A stretch of 60,398 nt of DNA, from NCBI GenBank assembly GCA_034440455.1, contig JAWXCB010000036.1:1-60398 (forward strand), read 5' to 3'. Shown here piece by piece: positions 9,334 to 17,080 of this stretch. How positions within the stretch are numbered: position 1 is the stretch's first letter; the number at the start of each line of letters is the position of its first letter. The notes below the pieces were generated by a model. The model did no database searches, was not told the DNA's origin, and saw only the letters and a list, made by a program, of their open reading frames with translations. The position numbers were made by a program, and so were the translations under genes. The stretch is from JAWXCB01 sp034440455 (GTDB lineage: Bacteria > Bacteroidota > Bacteroidia > Chitinophagales > CAIOSU01).

Positions 9334-9522
9334 GTGACAACGCAATCTGTTATTAAGTGTCCGAACTGTGGACATCAGAAAGAAGAACAAATGCCTATGG
9401 ACACCTGTCAATTTTTTTATCAATGTGAGAATTGCAAAACATTGTTAAAGCCTACACCCGGGGATTGCTGTGTATTTTGTTCTTATGGAACGGTGAAATG
9501 CCCATCGAAACAGTGTTGTTAA
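9334..9522 (+). CDS. GDCCVFCSYG-type cysteine-rich small protein
   Basis: 62 residues from GTG 9334. It has a CxxC zinc-ribbon-like half (CPNCGH ... CENCKTLL) and the GDCCVFCSYGTVKCP signature of a small conserved family that I recall near metal- or redox-related genes. The eleven cysteines suggest metal binding. Its biochemical role is unknown. It is probably translated from the same mRNA as the membrane protein upstream and the patatin downstream. Confidence 0.75.
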   Translation: MTTQSVIKCPNCGHQKEEQMPMDTCQFFYQCENCKTLLKPTPGDCCVFCSYGTVKCPSKQCC

Positions 9523-9535
9523 AGTATTTCAGGTT

Positions 9536-10441
9536 GTGAAAGCGCTGGTCATTTCAGGTGGAGGAAGCAAAGGCGCATTTGCGGGTGGCGTTGCCGAATT
9601 TCTTATCAAAGAATGTGAGAAAAAGTATGACCTTTATTTGGGAACATCCACCGGAAGCCTGCTGATACCGTTACTTTCCATTGGGAAGATTGACAAGCTG
9701 AAGGAGATTTACACGACAGTAACGCAAACGGATATTTTTGATTCCTGCCCTTTCATCATCAAAAAAGAAAAAGGCGAATATAAAACGCGCATCAATCACT
9801 GGGGAAACCTCTGGATGTTTCTGAAAGGGAAGAAAACCTTTGGCGAAAGCAATAACCTCAGAAAACTGATTTGCAAAATAGTGAAGGAAGAAGATTTTGA
9901 GGAAATGAAAAGCGCAACGGCTGATGTGATTGTAACCGTTTCCAACCTGACGAGCAATGCCGTGGAATACAAATCGCTGAAAGACTGCTCCTACCATGAT
10001 TTCTGCGACTGGATATGGGCTTCAGCGAATGTGGTGCCTTTCATGAGCCTGCTTGAAAAAGACGGCTTTGAATATGCTGATGGCGGTATCGGCAATGTCA
10101 TCCCGTTGCATCATGCCATTTACAAAGGGGCCTGTGATATTGATGTCATTGTATTAAAAACGAAAACGGACATGACGAAGAATCCTCCCATCCTCAATGC
10201 CCTTGAACTAACCATGCGCGTTTTTAATTTCATGCTCCAACAAATCAGCGCAGATGATATTATTATCGGCAACTTAGAAGGGCTTCAAAATAAAGTGAAC
10301 CTCAATTTCTACTTCTGTCCTGAAATTCTAACCAACAACTCCTTGATTTTTGACCCCGAGCAAATGAAGCGGTGGTGGGAACAGGGGTTTCGTCATGCCA
10401 AAGAAAATAGTCCCCTTTGTAAGTGTATTCCTGCCGCTTGA
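9536..10441 (+). CDS. Patatin-like phospholipase
   Basis: 301 residues from GTG 9536, which leads straight into the first beta strand (KALVISGGGSKGAFAGG). The catalytic Ser-Asp dyad is visible: the oxyanion loop GGGSKG (8-13), the nucleophile elbow GTSTG (about 37-41) and the DGG motif (ADGGIGNVIPL) carrying the aspartate. It should hydrolyse acyl esters of lipids. There is no signal peptide, so it is probably cytosolic or peripheral. It is the last gene of a likely three-gene operon. Confidence 0.9.
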   Translation: MKALVISGGGSKGAFAGGVAEFLIKECEKKYDLYLGTSTGSLLIPLLSIGKIDKLKEIYTTVTQTDIFDSCPFIIKKEKGEYKTRINHWGNLWMFLKGKKTFGESNNLRKLICKIVKEEDFEEMKSATADVIVTVSNLTSNAVEYKSLKDCSYHDFCDWIWASANVVPFMSLLEKDGFEYADGGIGNVIPLHHAIYKGACDIDVIVLKTKTDMTKNPPILNALELTMRVFNFMLQQISADDIIIGNLEGLQNKVNLNFYFCPEILTNNSLIFDPEQMKRWWEQGFRHAKENSPLCKCIPAA

Positions 10442-10497
10442 CATAGACTCCTAACAAAGCAGACAGTCCTGAATGATTAAGGAAATCTGTCAGGAAT

Positions 10498-10528
10498 GAC
10501 GTATCTCTGCGTCCAATCATCGGAATTA
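10498..10528 (+). promoter_or_regulatory. TGTCAGG box, copy C
   Basis: TGTCAGGAATGAC ... TGCGTCCAATC, closest to copy B. It lies 71 bp before the peroxiredoxin-like start codon, farther than in the other copies. A partial inverted copy (CAGTCCTGAATGAT) sits about 35 bp upstream. Confidence 0.4.
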
Positions 10529-10599
10529 CAACAATGCTCACTCATAAAATTTAAATGTCGCGGTAAAGCGGAATTCAAAATCAAAAGATACTTTTAAAA

Positions 10600-11157
10600 A
10601 TGACAGCGATTAATCTTTACAACAAACCATCGGAGTTAACAGGACTACAGACCGGTGCGACTGCGCCAGATTTTTCAGCGCGTGACCAAAACAATCGGTT
10701 GTTCAATTTATATGAAACCCTGAACGAAACCCCGGTAGTGTTGATATTTTATCGCGGGCATTGGTGTCCTTTCTGCAACCACCATTTAAAAAAATTACAG
10801 GATAGCCTTCCGCTCATTACGGGAAAAGGGGTGCGGGTTGTTGCTGTCTCCCCTGAAAATTCAGAATTCATTCAGAAAACACTGCGCAAGACGAAAGCCG
10901 GTTTCACTTTACTCTATGATGAGGATTATAAAATCGCCACGGCATACCAGGTCAACTTTCGCCCTGGCGCAGTTGAGCGGCTGATGTATAATGCCGTGTT
11001 GAATGCGCAAATGAAAAAATCACATTCTGACGATACGGAGCAACTACCCATCCCTGCAACATACATTATCTCGAAAGATAAAACGATAAAGTGGCGGCAT
11101 TTCAACCCCGATTACAAAAAGCGTTCAAAAATTTCTGACATTTTAAAACAATTATAA
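10600..11157 (+). CDS. Peroxiredoxin-like AhpC/TSA-family protein, cytosolic
   Basis: 185 residues with a thioredoxin fold. APDFSARDQNNRLFNLYE forms the first strands, then VVLIFYRGHWCPFCNHHLKK with a CxxC active site (WCPFC) instead of the single peroxidatic Cys of classical AhpC. The C-terminal part IPATYIISKDKTIKWRHFNP is typical of the peroxiredoxin-like group. No signal peptide is present, so it acts in the cytosol, probably reducing peroxides or disulfides. An OsmC gene follows after 1 bp. A secreted paralogue lies at 15407. Confidence 0.88.
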   Translation: MTAINLYNKPSELTGLQTGATAPDFSARDQNNRLFNLYETLNETPVVLIFYRGHWCPFCNHHLKKLQDSLPLITGKGVRVVAVSPENSEFIQKTLRKTKAGFTLLYDEDYKIATAYQVNFRPGAVERLMYNAVLNAQMKKSHSDDTEQLPIPATYIISKDKTIKWRHFNPDYKKRSKISDILKQL

Positions 11158-11158
11158 C

Positions 11159-11599
11159 ATGGCAACACAGGTAAAGGCAATCAATCTTCCGGAAGGCTAT
11201 CAAACGATTCTTTCAAACGGAAGGCATTCGATAATTGGTGATGAACCCGTCAAGTCCAACGGCACTGATTTAGGGTTCAATCCTTCCGAACTGCTGCTGG
11301 CTGCGCTGGCAATGTGTAAAACAGGCACGGTGCGTTTCATCGCGCGAAAAAACGGATGGAATATCAAGAATGTAACCGCGTCTTTGGTGCAGGAAGTGAA
11401 AAGAAGTGAGGAAGGAATGGAAGCGAATATTAAGGTTCATTTGGAAATTGAAGGAGACCTGACAAAAGAACAGCTCCAAACACTCAACCGAGAAGCCGAC
11501 AAATGTTATATTCATCGCCTGCTGAAAGGCAACTGGAATATTGAAAAAACAGAACAGGTTAATACCCTGCCAATTGATGAAAATGGAATATCGCTCTAG
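11159..11599 (+). CDS. OsmC/Ohr family protein
   Basis: 146 residues. The two reactive cysteines of OsmC-type peroxidases are visible in LLAALAMCKTGTVRFIARKN (about residue 54) and EADKCYIHRLLKGN (about 118). FNPSELLLAALAMC is the family signature. These proteins reduce organic hydroperoxides with cysteine chemistry. The start codon lies 2 bp after the peroxiredoxin-like stop, so the pair is almost certainly cotranscribed as an organic-peroxide defence unit. It ends with TAG. Confidence 0.92.
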   Translation: MATQVKAINLPEGYQTILSNGRHSIIGDEPVKSNGTDLGFNPSELLLAALAMCKTGTVRFIARKNGWNIKNVTASLVQEVKRSEEGMEANIKVHLEIEGDLTKEQLQTLNREADKCYIHRLLKGNWNIEKTEQVNTLPIDENGISL

Positions 11600-11651
11600 T
11601 TCAATCTTCAGTTTCAAAGAAAATGCAAAAGATTATTGAACGTAGAAACAA

Positions 11652-12545
11652 ATGAAGTCATTAGCCCCATCAATATGTAAGAATTTATTAGCAAAGGACA
11701 TCAGAAATTTTAAAGGCCAAGACTTGTTGGTTTCTCAGGGGAATTTTAATGTCTATTTGGTAGAATCCTATCAAATTCCCAATGTATTGTTGGAAATAGG
11801 ATTGTTAAGGGAGAAGACTTTCAGAGAAGCGGGTGAAGGTGCCAATAAGGAAAGGGACATTGATAAATATGATGCATACTACAAGCAATTGATTATCTGG
11901 GATAAGAATGATTCAAGTATTGCCGGTGGATACCGGATTGGCATGGGAGATACTATTATGGAGGCATTTGGCATAGATGGATTTTATTTAAGCAGCCTGT
12001 TTAATATTAATCACCCATTTGGAACGATCTTGAGCAAATCGCTTGAGTTGGGTCGTTCATATATAATTTCAGAATATCAAAAACAGAGATTGCCGCTTTA
12101 CTTGTTATGGAAAGGAATATTGGCGTTCCTGATCAAAAATCCGCAATACCAATACTTAATCGGTCCATTGAGTATCAGTAAAAACTATTCCGATATTTCT
12201 AAGGAAGTGATTCGGGCTTTCATTGAAAAACATTTTTATGAGCACGAACTGGCGAAGCATATCAGTCCAAAAAAGAAGTTCGCTTATGCCGGAAAATACT
12301 TGGATGCGGAGACAATTTTACAAGAAATGAACGGTGAAATTATGCAGTTGGATAAATTTGTAAAGCAAATGGAACCCTTTAATATCGGGCTTCCGATTTT
12401 ATTAAAAAAATACATTAAACTCAATGCCAAAATTGTTGGCTTCAACATTGACCCCAACTTTTCCGATGTGCTGGATGGTTTCATGGTGCTTGATTTACAA
12501 AGCGTTTCTCTTGAGATTATTGAGTCTTTAAATGCCGAGGTATGA
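11652..12545 (+). CDS. GNAT-type N-acyltransferase of aminolipid synthesis (GlsB/OlsB-like)
   Basis: 297 residues. It resembles the Acetyltransf_5 (OlsB/GlsB) family, which N-acylates an amino acid such as glycine or ornithine with a 3-hydroxy fatty acid. Visible landmarks are LREKTFREAGEG near residue 54, DKYDAYYKQLIIWD, AGGYRIGMGD and LELGRSYI near 130. RLPLYLLWKGI and YLIGPLSIS follow, the usual LWKGI and GPVS-like blocks. The stop overlaps the start of a PlsC-type acyltransferase by 4 bp (ATGA), matching the glsB-glsA order known in Bacteroides. The amino-acid head group cannot be read from sequence. Confidence 0.85.
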   Translation: MKSLAPSICKNLLAKDIRNFKGQDLLVSQGNFNVYLVESYQIPNVLLEIGLLREKTFREAGEGANKERDIDKYDAYYKQLIIWDKNDSSIAGGYRIGMGDTIMEAFGIDGFYLSSLFNINHPFGTILSKSLELGRSYIISEYQKQRLPLYLLWKGILAFLIKNPQYQYLIGPLSISKNYSDISKEVIRAFIEKHFYEHELAKHISPKKKFAYAGKYLDAETILQEMNGEIMQLDKFVKQMEPFNIGLPILLKKYIKLNAKIVGFNIDPNFSDVLDGFMVLDLQSVSLEIIESLNAEV

Positions 12546-13297
12546 TCGGCATAGCAAGAACAGTTACTCGCCTACTTCTCTTTGTAGCGGTAACCTGTTA
12601 TTACATTATCATCCTTCTTTTGCTGAGGATGCTTGGAATGCAAAACGAGGATAGAACATTTGTCCATGCGCAGAGATGGGGTCAGATAATGAATAAAATT
12701 CTTGGCATCACCATTAGTACAGAAGGTAAAATCAACACCGAAGGTGCTTTAATTGTGATGAATCACCGGTCATACATTGATGGACCTGTGATTATAAGCC
12801 ATGTAAAAGGCACTGCTGTGGCAAAAGCAGAGGTCGGCAAGTGGCCCGTAATCGGAACAGCCCTAAAGCTGGCGTATGTGATTTTAGTAAATAGAGAAAA
12901 TAAAGAGAGCCGGCTTGAAACTCGCAAATCAGTCCGGGCGCTGTTGGACAAAGGCTTTTCCATAATTATTTTCCCAGAGGGAACTTCATTCAAAGCGCCT
13001 GAAATGGGTGATTTCAGACAGGGTCCCTTTCAAGTTGCAGCGGAGGGTAATTTTTCGATTGTGCCGGTTGCGGTAGAATATCAGAATTATGATGATGCGT
13101 GGATTGGTGATGATACTTTTCTTCCTCACTTCTTAAAGGTGTTTAAGAAGAAAAAGACATTTGTCAAATTATGTTTCGGTCCTGAAATACGCTCGAAGAA
13201 CCCGCAGCAATCCCTGCATCAGGCACATACGTGGATTAAAGAAAAAACAGCAATAATGAGAACTCAATTTGCAAAATCATCTGCGGCTAAATCATGA
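12542..13297 (+). CDS. PlsC-type lysolipid O-acyltransferase (GlsA/OlsA-like)
   Basis: 251 residues with an N-terminal membrane segment (about 6-30). The acyltransferase HX4D motif is NHRSYID (74-80) and the acceptor motif is FPEGTS (144-149). Together with the overlapping upstream N-acyltransferase it should form the second step of glycine- or ornithine-lipid synthesis, O-acylation of the monoacyl amino acid. A general role in phosphatidic acid synthesis is the alternative. The 4-bp overlaps at both ends indicate translational coupling with both neighbours. Confidence 0.87.
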   Translation: MIGIARTVTRLLLFVAVTCYYIIILLLLRMLGMQNEDRTFVHAQRWGQIMNKILGITISTEGKINTEGALIVMNHRSYIDGPVIISHVKGTAVAKAEVGKWPVIGTALKLAYVILVNRENKESRLETRKSVRALLDKGFSIIIFPEGTSFKAPEMGDFRQGPFQVAAEGNFSIVPVAVEYQNYDDAWIGDDTFLPHFLKVFKKKKTFVKLCFGPEIRSKNPQQSLHQAHTWIKEKTAIMRTQFAKSSAAKS

Positions 13298-13512
13298 ACA
13301 AAGCTCTTTACCAGAGTGTATTTTATAAAAGTCTGATCCAAAAGGATGCTTTGGCATCTTCAATAAAGCTGGCAATAATTGTCGGCACATTCTTAAATCT
13401 TATCAACCAATATCCTCCATTGATTGCTCTTGACTTTGAAAAAATCTCATTTGGAAAGCTCATCCTTACTTATTTTGTACCATTTTTTGGTTTCAATGTA
13501 TTCCTCAAATAG
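13294..13512 (+). CDS. Small membrane protein resembling NrtS nitrate/nitrite transporter family
   Basis: 72 residues with two hydrophobic helices (LAIIVGTFLNLINQ and LILTYFVPFFGFNVFL). The VGTxLNLINQ plus LTYxVP pattern is that of small proteins annotated NrtS, although evidence for transport in that family is thin. The ATG overlaps the PlsC stop by 4 bp, so it is made together with the aminolipid enzymes. That suggests a membrane accessory role here. Confidence 0.7.
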   Translation: MNKALYQSVFYKSLIQKDALASSIKLAIIVGTFLNLINQYPPLIALDFEKISFGKLILTYFVPFFGFNVFLK

Positions 13513-13538
13513 AGTGAAACAAAAAATGCAGTAAGCAC

Positions 13539-14117
13539 ATGGATAATGCCAATTTGAAAGTTGTGTATAAAAAAGAGCAAGACTTAGAAAGTTGGGTGCA
13601 ACAGCACACAAAAGAGTTGCTCTCATGGGCATTTTACAAAACATCGGACAAGATGCTCGCAGAAGATTTGGTGCAGGATGTTTTTCTGGTTGCAGCAGAA
13701 AAATATGAATCTTTCAAGCATGACAGCCAGCCGAAAACTTGGTTATTTGCTATTCTCAATAACAAAATAGCAGAACACTATCGCAGGCTATCTGAGCGTC
13801 CGCAATCTGATTCGATAGCCAATCCCTTTTTTAATGAAGATGAACACTGGAAAGAAGCATCAAAACCGCAGGATTGGGCTGATAGCGATGAAGGCAGCCT
13901 GCTGGATAATCAGGAGTTCAACAAAGTGTTTCACCATTGCATTGATGAACTGCCGGATTTACATTCCGCCTGCATCCGATTGAAATTCATCAACGGAATT
14001 CAAAGCGAAGTGATTTGTCAGGATTTGAATATTACTCCGTCCAATTACTGGCAGTTGTTGCACCGGGCAAAGTTGCAATTACGCAAGTGTCTTGAAAAAT
14101 TGTGGTTTAAGAAATAG
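13539..14117 (+). CDS. ECF-type RNA polymerase sigma factor
   Basis: 192 residues. Region 2 is LLSWAFYKTSDKMLAEDLVQ followed by DVFLVAAEKYESF, with SQPKTWLFAILNNKIAEHYRR after it. Region 4 is a weaker helix-turn-helix near the end (DLNITPSNYWQLLHRAKLQLRKC). The acidic linker between the regions is unusually long. A small HxxxCxxC protein follows 4 bp later and is the likely anti-sigma. The regulon is unknown; the TGTCAGG boxes in this neighbourhood are one candidate target. Confidence 0.9.
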   Translation: MDNANLKVVYKKEQDLESWVQQHTKELLSWAFYKTSDKMLAEDLVQDVFLVAAEKYESFKHDSQPKTWLFAILNNKIAEHYRRLSERPQSDSIANPFFNEDEHWKEASKPQDWADSDEGSLLDNQEFNKVFHHCIDELPDLHSACIRLKFINGIQSEVICQDLNITPSNYWQLLHRAKLQLRKCLEKLWFKK

Positions 14118-14121
14118 GAAT

Positions 14122-14376
14122 ATGAAAGGGTTAATGATTTCATGTAAAAAAGCAGGCGAGCTGATTGAAAAGAAAAATGCAGAGAAGCTGTCGTTGCCGG
14201 AATCTTTTCAATTGCGCCTGCACTCCGCCATGTGCGACATTTGCCGCCTGTACGAAAAACAATCAAAACTGATAAACAACCTGCTGAAAAAGGGGCTAAA
14301 AGAAAAATCAGAACCTTTCTCTGATACGGATGTTCAGAGGATAAAAAAGAAAATCCTGAACCAAAACAACTCCTAA
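14122..14376 (+). CDS. Small zinc-finger-like anti-sigma factor
   Basis: 84 residues from ATG 14122; an upstream GTG-type extension into the sigma gene is unlikely. It carries the HxxxCxxC core of zinc anti-sigma domains (HSAMCDICRLYEKQ), preceded by a helix (CKKAGELIEKKN). There is no transmembrane segment, so it would act as a soluble anti-sigma for the ECF factor immediately upstream. Release may be by zinc or thiol chemistry, which would fit the redox genes around it. Confidence 0.75.
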   Translation: MKGLMISCKKAGELIEKKNAEKLSLPESFQLRLHSAMCDICRLYEKQSKLINNLLKKGLKEKSEPFSDTDVQRIKKKILNQNNS

Positions 14377-14383
14377 ACCCGAT

Positions 14384-14414
14384 TGTCAGGATTCGAGCAT
14401 TTCCGCTACTAATA
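14384..14414 (+). promoter_or_regulatory. TGTCAGG box, copy D
   Basis: TGTCAGGATTCG with GC at 22-23 and C at 26. It is closest to copy A over the first 12 positions. It ends 28 bp before the thioredoxin start at 14443. Confidence 0.4.
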
Positions 14415-14442
14415 GTTGAATCAGTTTTTTACCGAAAACAAA

Positions 14443-14883
14443 ATGACGATGACTAAAGTATTGTTAGTGATTTCAGTTCTGGCAGTTTTCGCTTTTATAA
14501 AAAACCGCTTTACGCCTTATCCTGAAAGTAGTGATACAGGTATTCAGTTCTTCAAAGGAACATGGGATGAAGCAGCGAAAAAATCAGCAGCGGAAAACAA
14601 GCCCATCTTCCTTGATATTTACGCCTCGTGGTGCGGACCTTGCAAGAAGTTAAAGCGCACAACATTTGCCGATGACCATGCCGGAAAGTTTTTCAATGAG
14701 CATTTCATCAATGTAGAATTGGATGGCGAGAAGGGTGAAGGAAGAATGTTGGCTGAGAAATATGGCGTAAGGGGTTATCCCTCCCTGTTTTTGATTGGCG
14801 AAGATGAAAAAGTTATCACCTACTCTGCGGGATACCGTTCTGCGAGCGAGTTAATTGATTTTGGCAAATCAGCGTTTAAATGA
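14443..14883 (+). CDS. Membrane-anchored or exported thioredoxin-like protein
   Basis: 146 residues from ATG 14443 (MTMTKVLLVI). A TTG upstream at 14416 would lie on the TGTCAGG box. The N-terminal hydrophobic segment (about 5-20) is an anchor or signal. A thioredoxin domain of DsbD-gamma/Thioredoxin_7 type follows: FKGTWDEAAKKSAAENKPIF, YASWCGPCKKL active site, cis-proline in VRGYPSLFLI. It should reduce or exchange disulfides on the periplasmic side. The stop overlaps the next start by 4 bp, and the next two genes are chained in the same way. Confidence 0.9.
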   Translation: MTMTKVLLVISVLAVFAFIKNRFTPYPESSDTGIQFFKGTWDEAAKKSAAENKPIFLDIYASWCGPCKKLKRTTFADDHAGKFFNEHFINVELDGEKGEGRMLAEKYGVRGYPSLFLIGEDEKVITYSAGYRSASELIDFGKSAFK

Positions 14884-15410
14884 CAACAATGAGCGAAATT
14901 GAATTAACCGGGTCTCTTGTAAAGAAGAATTTGAGTGAAACCAAAGCCCTGATTCAACAACTGTCGGTTCAGCAATTCAGCCAACCGCTTTCTGTACTCT
15001 CCGGTTGCTCAATTGGTCAGCATTTCAGGCATTTAATTGAATTTTACGTTTGCATGTTCTATCATATTGAAAGCGGAATTATTTCTTATGATGAAAGAGA
15101 GCGCGATGCGCGTATCGAGAACGACCCGGAGTTTGCAATGCTGTGCATTGAGACCATCATTTCCAATATCAATGCGCTGAAAGAGGATAAGCGGTTGCAC
15201 ATCCGGCTGAATCTTTCTCCTGAAGAGGAGAAGCCTGTTGTAGTAGAAACAAGTCTTTGCCGTGAATTGGCTTACAACTTTGAACACGGGATTCACCACC
15301 TGGCGGTTATCAAAATAGGCTTGTTGCAGTTTCCCGAAATAACCGTTGACGATAACTTTGGTATAGCACCTTCAACTATTCGCCACAAAAACACATCGGT
15401 TAAAGCATGA
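14880..15410 (+). CDS. DinB-like four-helix protein
   Basis: 176 residues. It has a DinB/YfiT-type arrangement with histidines that could bind a metal: GQHFRHLIEFY (about 41-51) and FEHGIHHLAVIKIG (about 133-146). Members of this superfamily are often thiol-dependent transferases or have unknown roles. It overlaps the thioredoxin gene by 4 bp upstream and the secreted peroxiredoxin-like gene by 4 bp downstream, so it is translated in a coupled redox operon. Confidence 0.8.
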   Translation: MTTMSEIELTGSLVKKNLSETKALIQQLSVQQFSQPLSVLSGCSIGQHFRHLIEFYVCMFYHIESGIISYDERERDARIENDPEFAMLCIETIISNINALKEDKRLHIRLNLSPEEEKPVVVETSLCRELAYNFEHGIHHLAVIKIGLLQFPEITVDDNFGIAPSTIRHKNTSVKA

Positions 15411-16012
15411 TGAAAAATGCAGCTATCCTATTCCTGACATTTGCAGGTGTTATGTGCCATGCACAGAAAGTAAGACTGGTCGAAGAAGCAAAGGGATTGG
15501 AAATTAATGCTCAAGCTCCTTTGTTTGAAGCGATAAATCAATTCGGAGAGAAAGTATCGCTTACAGAAGAGTTGAAGAAAGGTCCGGTGGTGTTGATTTT
15601 TTATCGGGGCGAATGGTGTCCCGTATGCAGCCGCTACCTCAGTAATTTGCAGGATAGCTTGCAATACATCTCAGCAAAGGGTGCGCAAGTGTTGGCGGTT
15701 TCTCCTCAAAAACCAGAGTACCTCAAAAAAGCGGCAAAAAAAGCTGAATCAAATTTCACCCTCCTGCATGATGCCGGATATAAAATTATGGACGCGTATG
15801 ATGTTACATTTCTACCCACAGAAAAACAAATCAGGCAGTATAACAATTTCTTAGGCGCAGACCTCACAACTTCACAATCTGACGAATCGCAGGTGCTGCC
15901 GGTGCCCGCGACATTCATTATCAGCAGGGAAGAAAAAATCGTTTGGAGGCAATATAATCCGGACTACAAAATCAGGGCAAGTGTGCAGGAGATGCTGGAG
16001 CATATCCCATGA
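15407..16012 (+). CDS. Secreted peroxiredoxin-like AhpC/TSA-family protein
   Basis: 201 residues. Signal peptide MMKNAAILFLTFAGVMCHA with a cut before QK. The fold matches the cytosolic protein at 10600: APLFEAINQFGEKVSL, VVLIFYRGEWCPVCSRYL with WCPVC active site, and VPATFIISREEKIVWRQYNP. The two proteins are clear paralogues, one exported and one not. The membrane thioredoxin two genes upstream is a plausible electron donor. It ends about 80 bp before the AraC regulator. Confidence 0.88.
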   Translation: MMKNAAILFLTFAGVMCHAQKVRLVEEAKGLEINAQAPLFEAINQFGEKVSLTEELKKGPVVLIFYRGEWCPVCSRYLSNLQDSLQYISAKGAQVLAVSPQKPEYLKKAAKKAESNFTLLHDAGYKIMDAYDVTFLPTEKQIRQYNNFLGADLTTSQSDESQVLPVPATFIISREEKIVWRQYNPDYKIRASVQEMLEHIP

Positions 16013-16095
16013 ATATTTTAGAAAAAATTTTATGTTTGAAAATAAGATGACACGATTCTGACAGTTTCCTGATTCTTGATAGAGTAAATTTAAGG

Positions 16096-16983
16096 ATGCC
16101 CTTTGAAGCCGGAATTCAGGAAAATTTTTGTGTAAACATTTACAAGCAAAGCCTCTGCCTGTTTGAAATCACGGATAATCTTTCTAAACACATTGCAACA
16201 TCGCAGAATCGCCTGAACCGTTATGCCATTCTGTGGGTAGAAAATGGCGAGGGAAACGGCACGATTGATTTTTATGAGTTTCCACTTGCGCGCAACTCGA
16301 TTTTCTTCATCTCTCCTTTCCAGCCTTTTTCTTTCAGCAACGCGGATACTTTTTCCGGAAAAATAATTTTGTTCGATTCAGAATTTTTTTGTCTCGAAAA
16401 ACATGCAGCGGAAGTAGGCTGCAATGGCATTCTCTTCAATAATATTTATGACGTGCCTTATATCACTATTGACGCTGAAGCGGAAAAATATTTCAGCAAC
16501 CAACTGATGCAAATGATTGAAGAAACGAAATCAACCGACATCGGTAAGATAGACATGCTCGTTACGTTTCTAAAACAATTCCTTATTAAATCCACGCGCA
16601 TTAAAAAAGAGCAAACGATTGCCATTGAGCCGAATAATAGCTGGATGCCCGAAAACGAAATCATTCATAAGCTGAAATCGCTGATAGAAAAGAATTACAT
16701 GCAGGTTAAATCTGTGCAGGATTATGCGGACATGCTCAACATGAGTTCGCGTAACCTCGCCCGCATTGTTTCAAAATATTGCAAACGCACCGTAACCGAC
16801 CTCATTCATGAGCGCGTGGTGATTGAAGCCAAACGCTATCTCCACTATTCTAATTTGCCCGTGAAAGAACTCGCCTATAAACTGGGGTTTGACGACCCCG
16901 CGCATTTCAGCCGTTATTTTAAAAAATATGCGGAGGTTTCGCCTGACGAATACCGCAAGGCAATCAGAAATTCATCCAACTGA
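16096..16983 (+). CDS. AraC-family transcriptional regulator
   Basis: 295 residues. The N-terminal cupin-like sensor region (about 1-160) includes YAILWVENGEGNGTIDFYEF and FFISPFQPFSF. The C-terminal DNA-binding domain has two helix-turn-helix units: VQDYADMLNMSSRNLARIVS and PVKELAYKLGFDDPAHFSRY, then FKKYAEVSPDEYRK. An inverted TGTCAG-like sequence lies between the peroxiredoxin gene and this start, which may indicate autoregulation. The regulator stands between the redox/lipid group upstream and the secreted-protein group downstream. Confidence 0.93.
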   Translation: MPFEAGIQENFCVNIYKQSLCLFEITDNLSKHIATSQNRLNRYAILWVENGEGNGTIDFYEFPLARNSIFFISPFQPFSFSNADTFSGKIILFDSEFFCLEKHAAEVGCNGILFNNIYDVPYITIDAEAEKYFSNQLMQMIEETKSTDIGKIDMLVTFLKQFLIKSTRIKKEQTIAIEPNNSWMPENEIIHKLKSLIEKNYMQVKSVQDYADMLNMSSRNLARIVSKYCKRTVTDLIHERVVIEAKRYLHYSNLPVKELAYKLGFDDPAHFSRYFKKYAEVSPDEYRKAIRNSSN

Positions 16984-17080
16984 TTGTCCTGATTATCCAT
17001 TTTATTCTGAATCGCTCATAAGATATTTACAACCTCCGGTTTTTCGGAAGCAAACTTTTTTAAAACTAAAAATGTAAACC

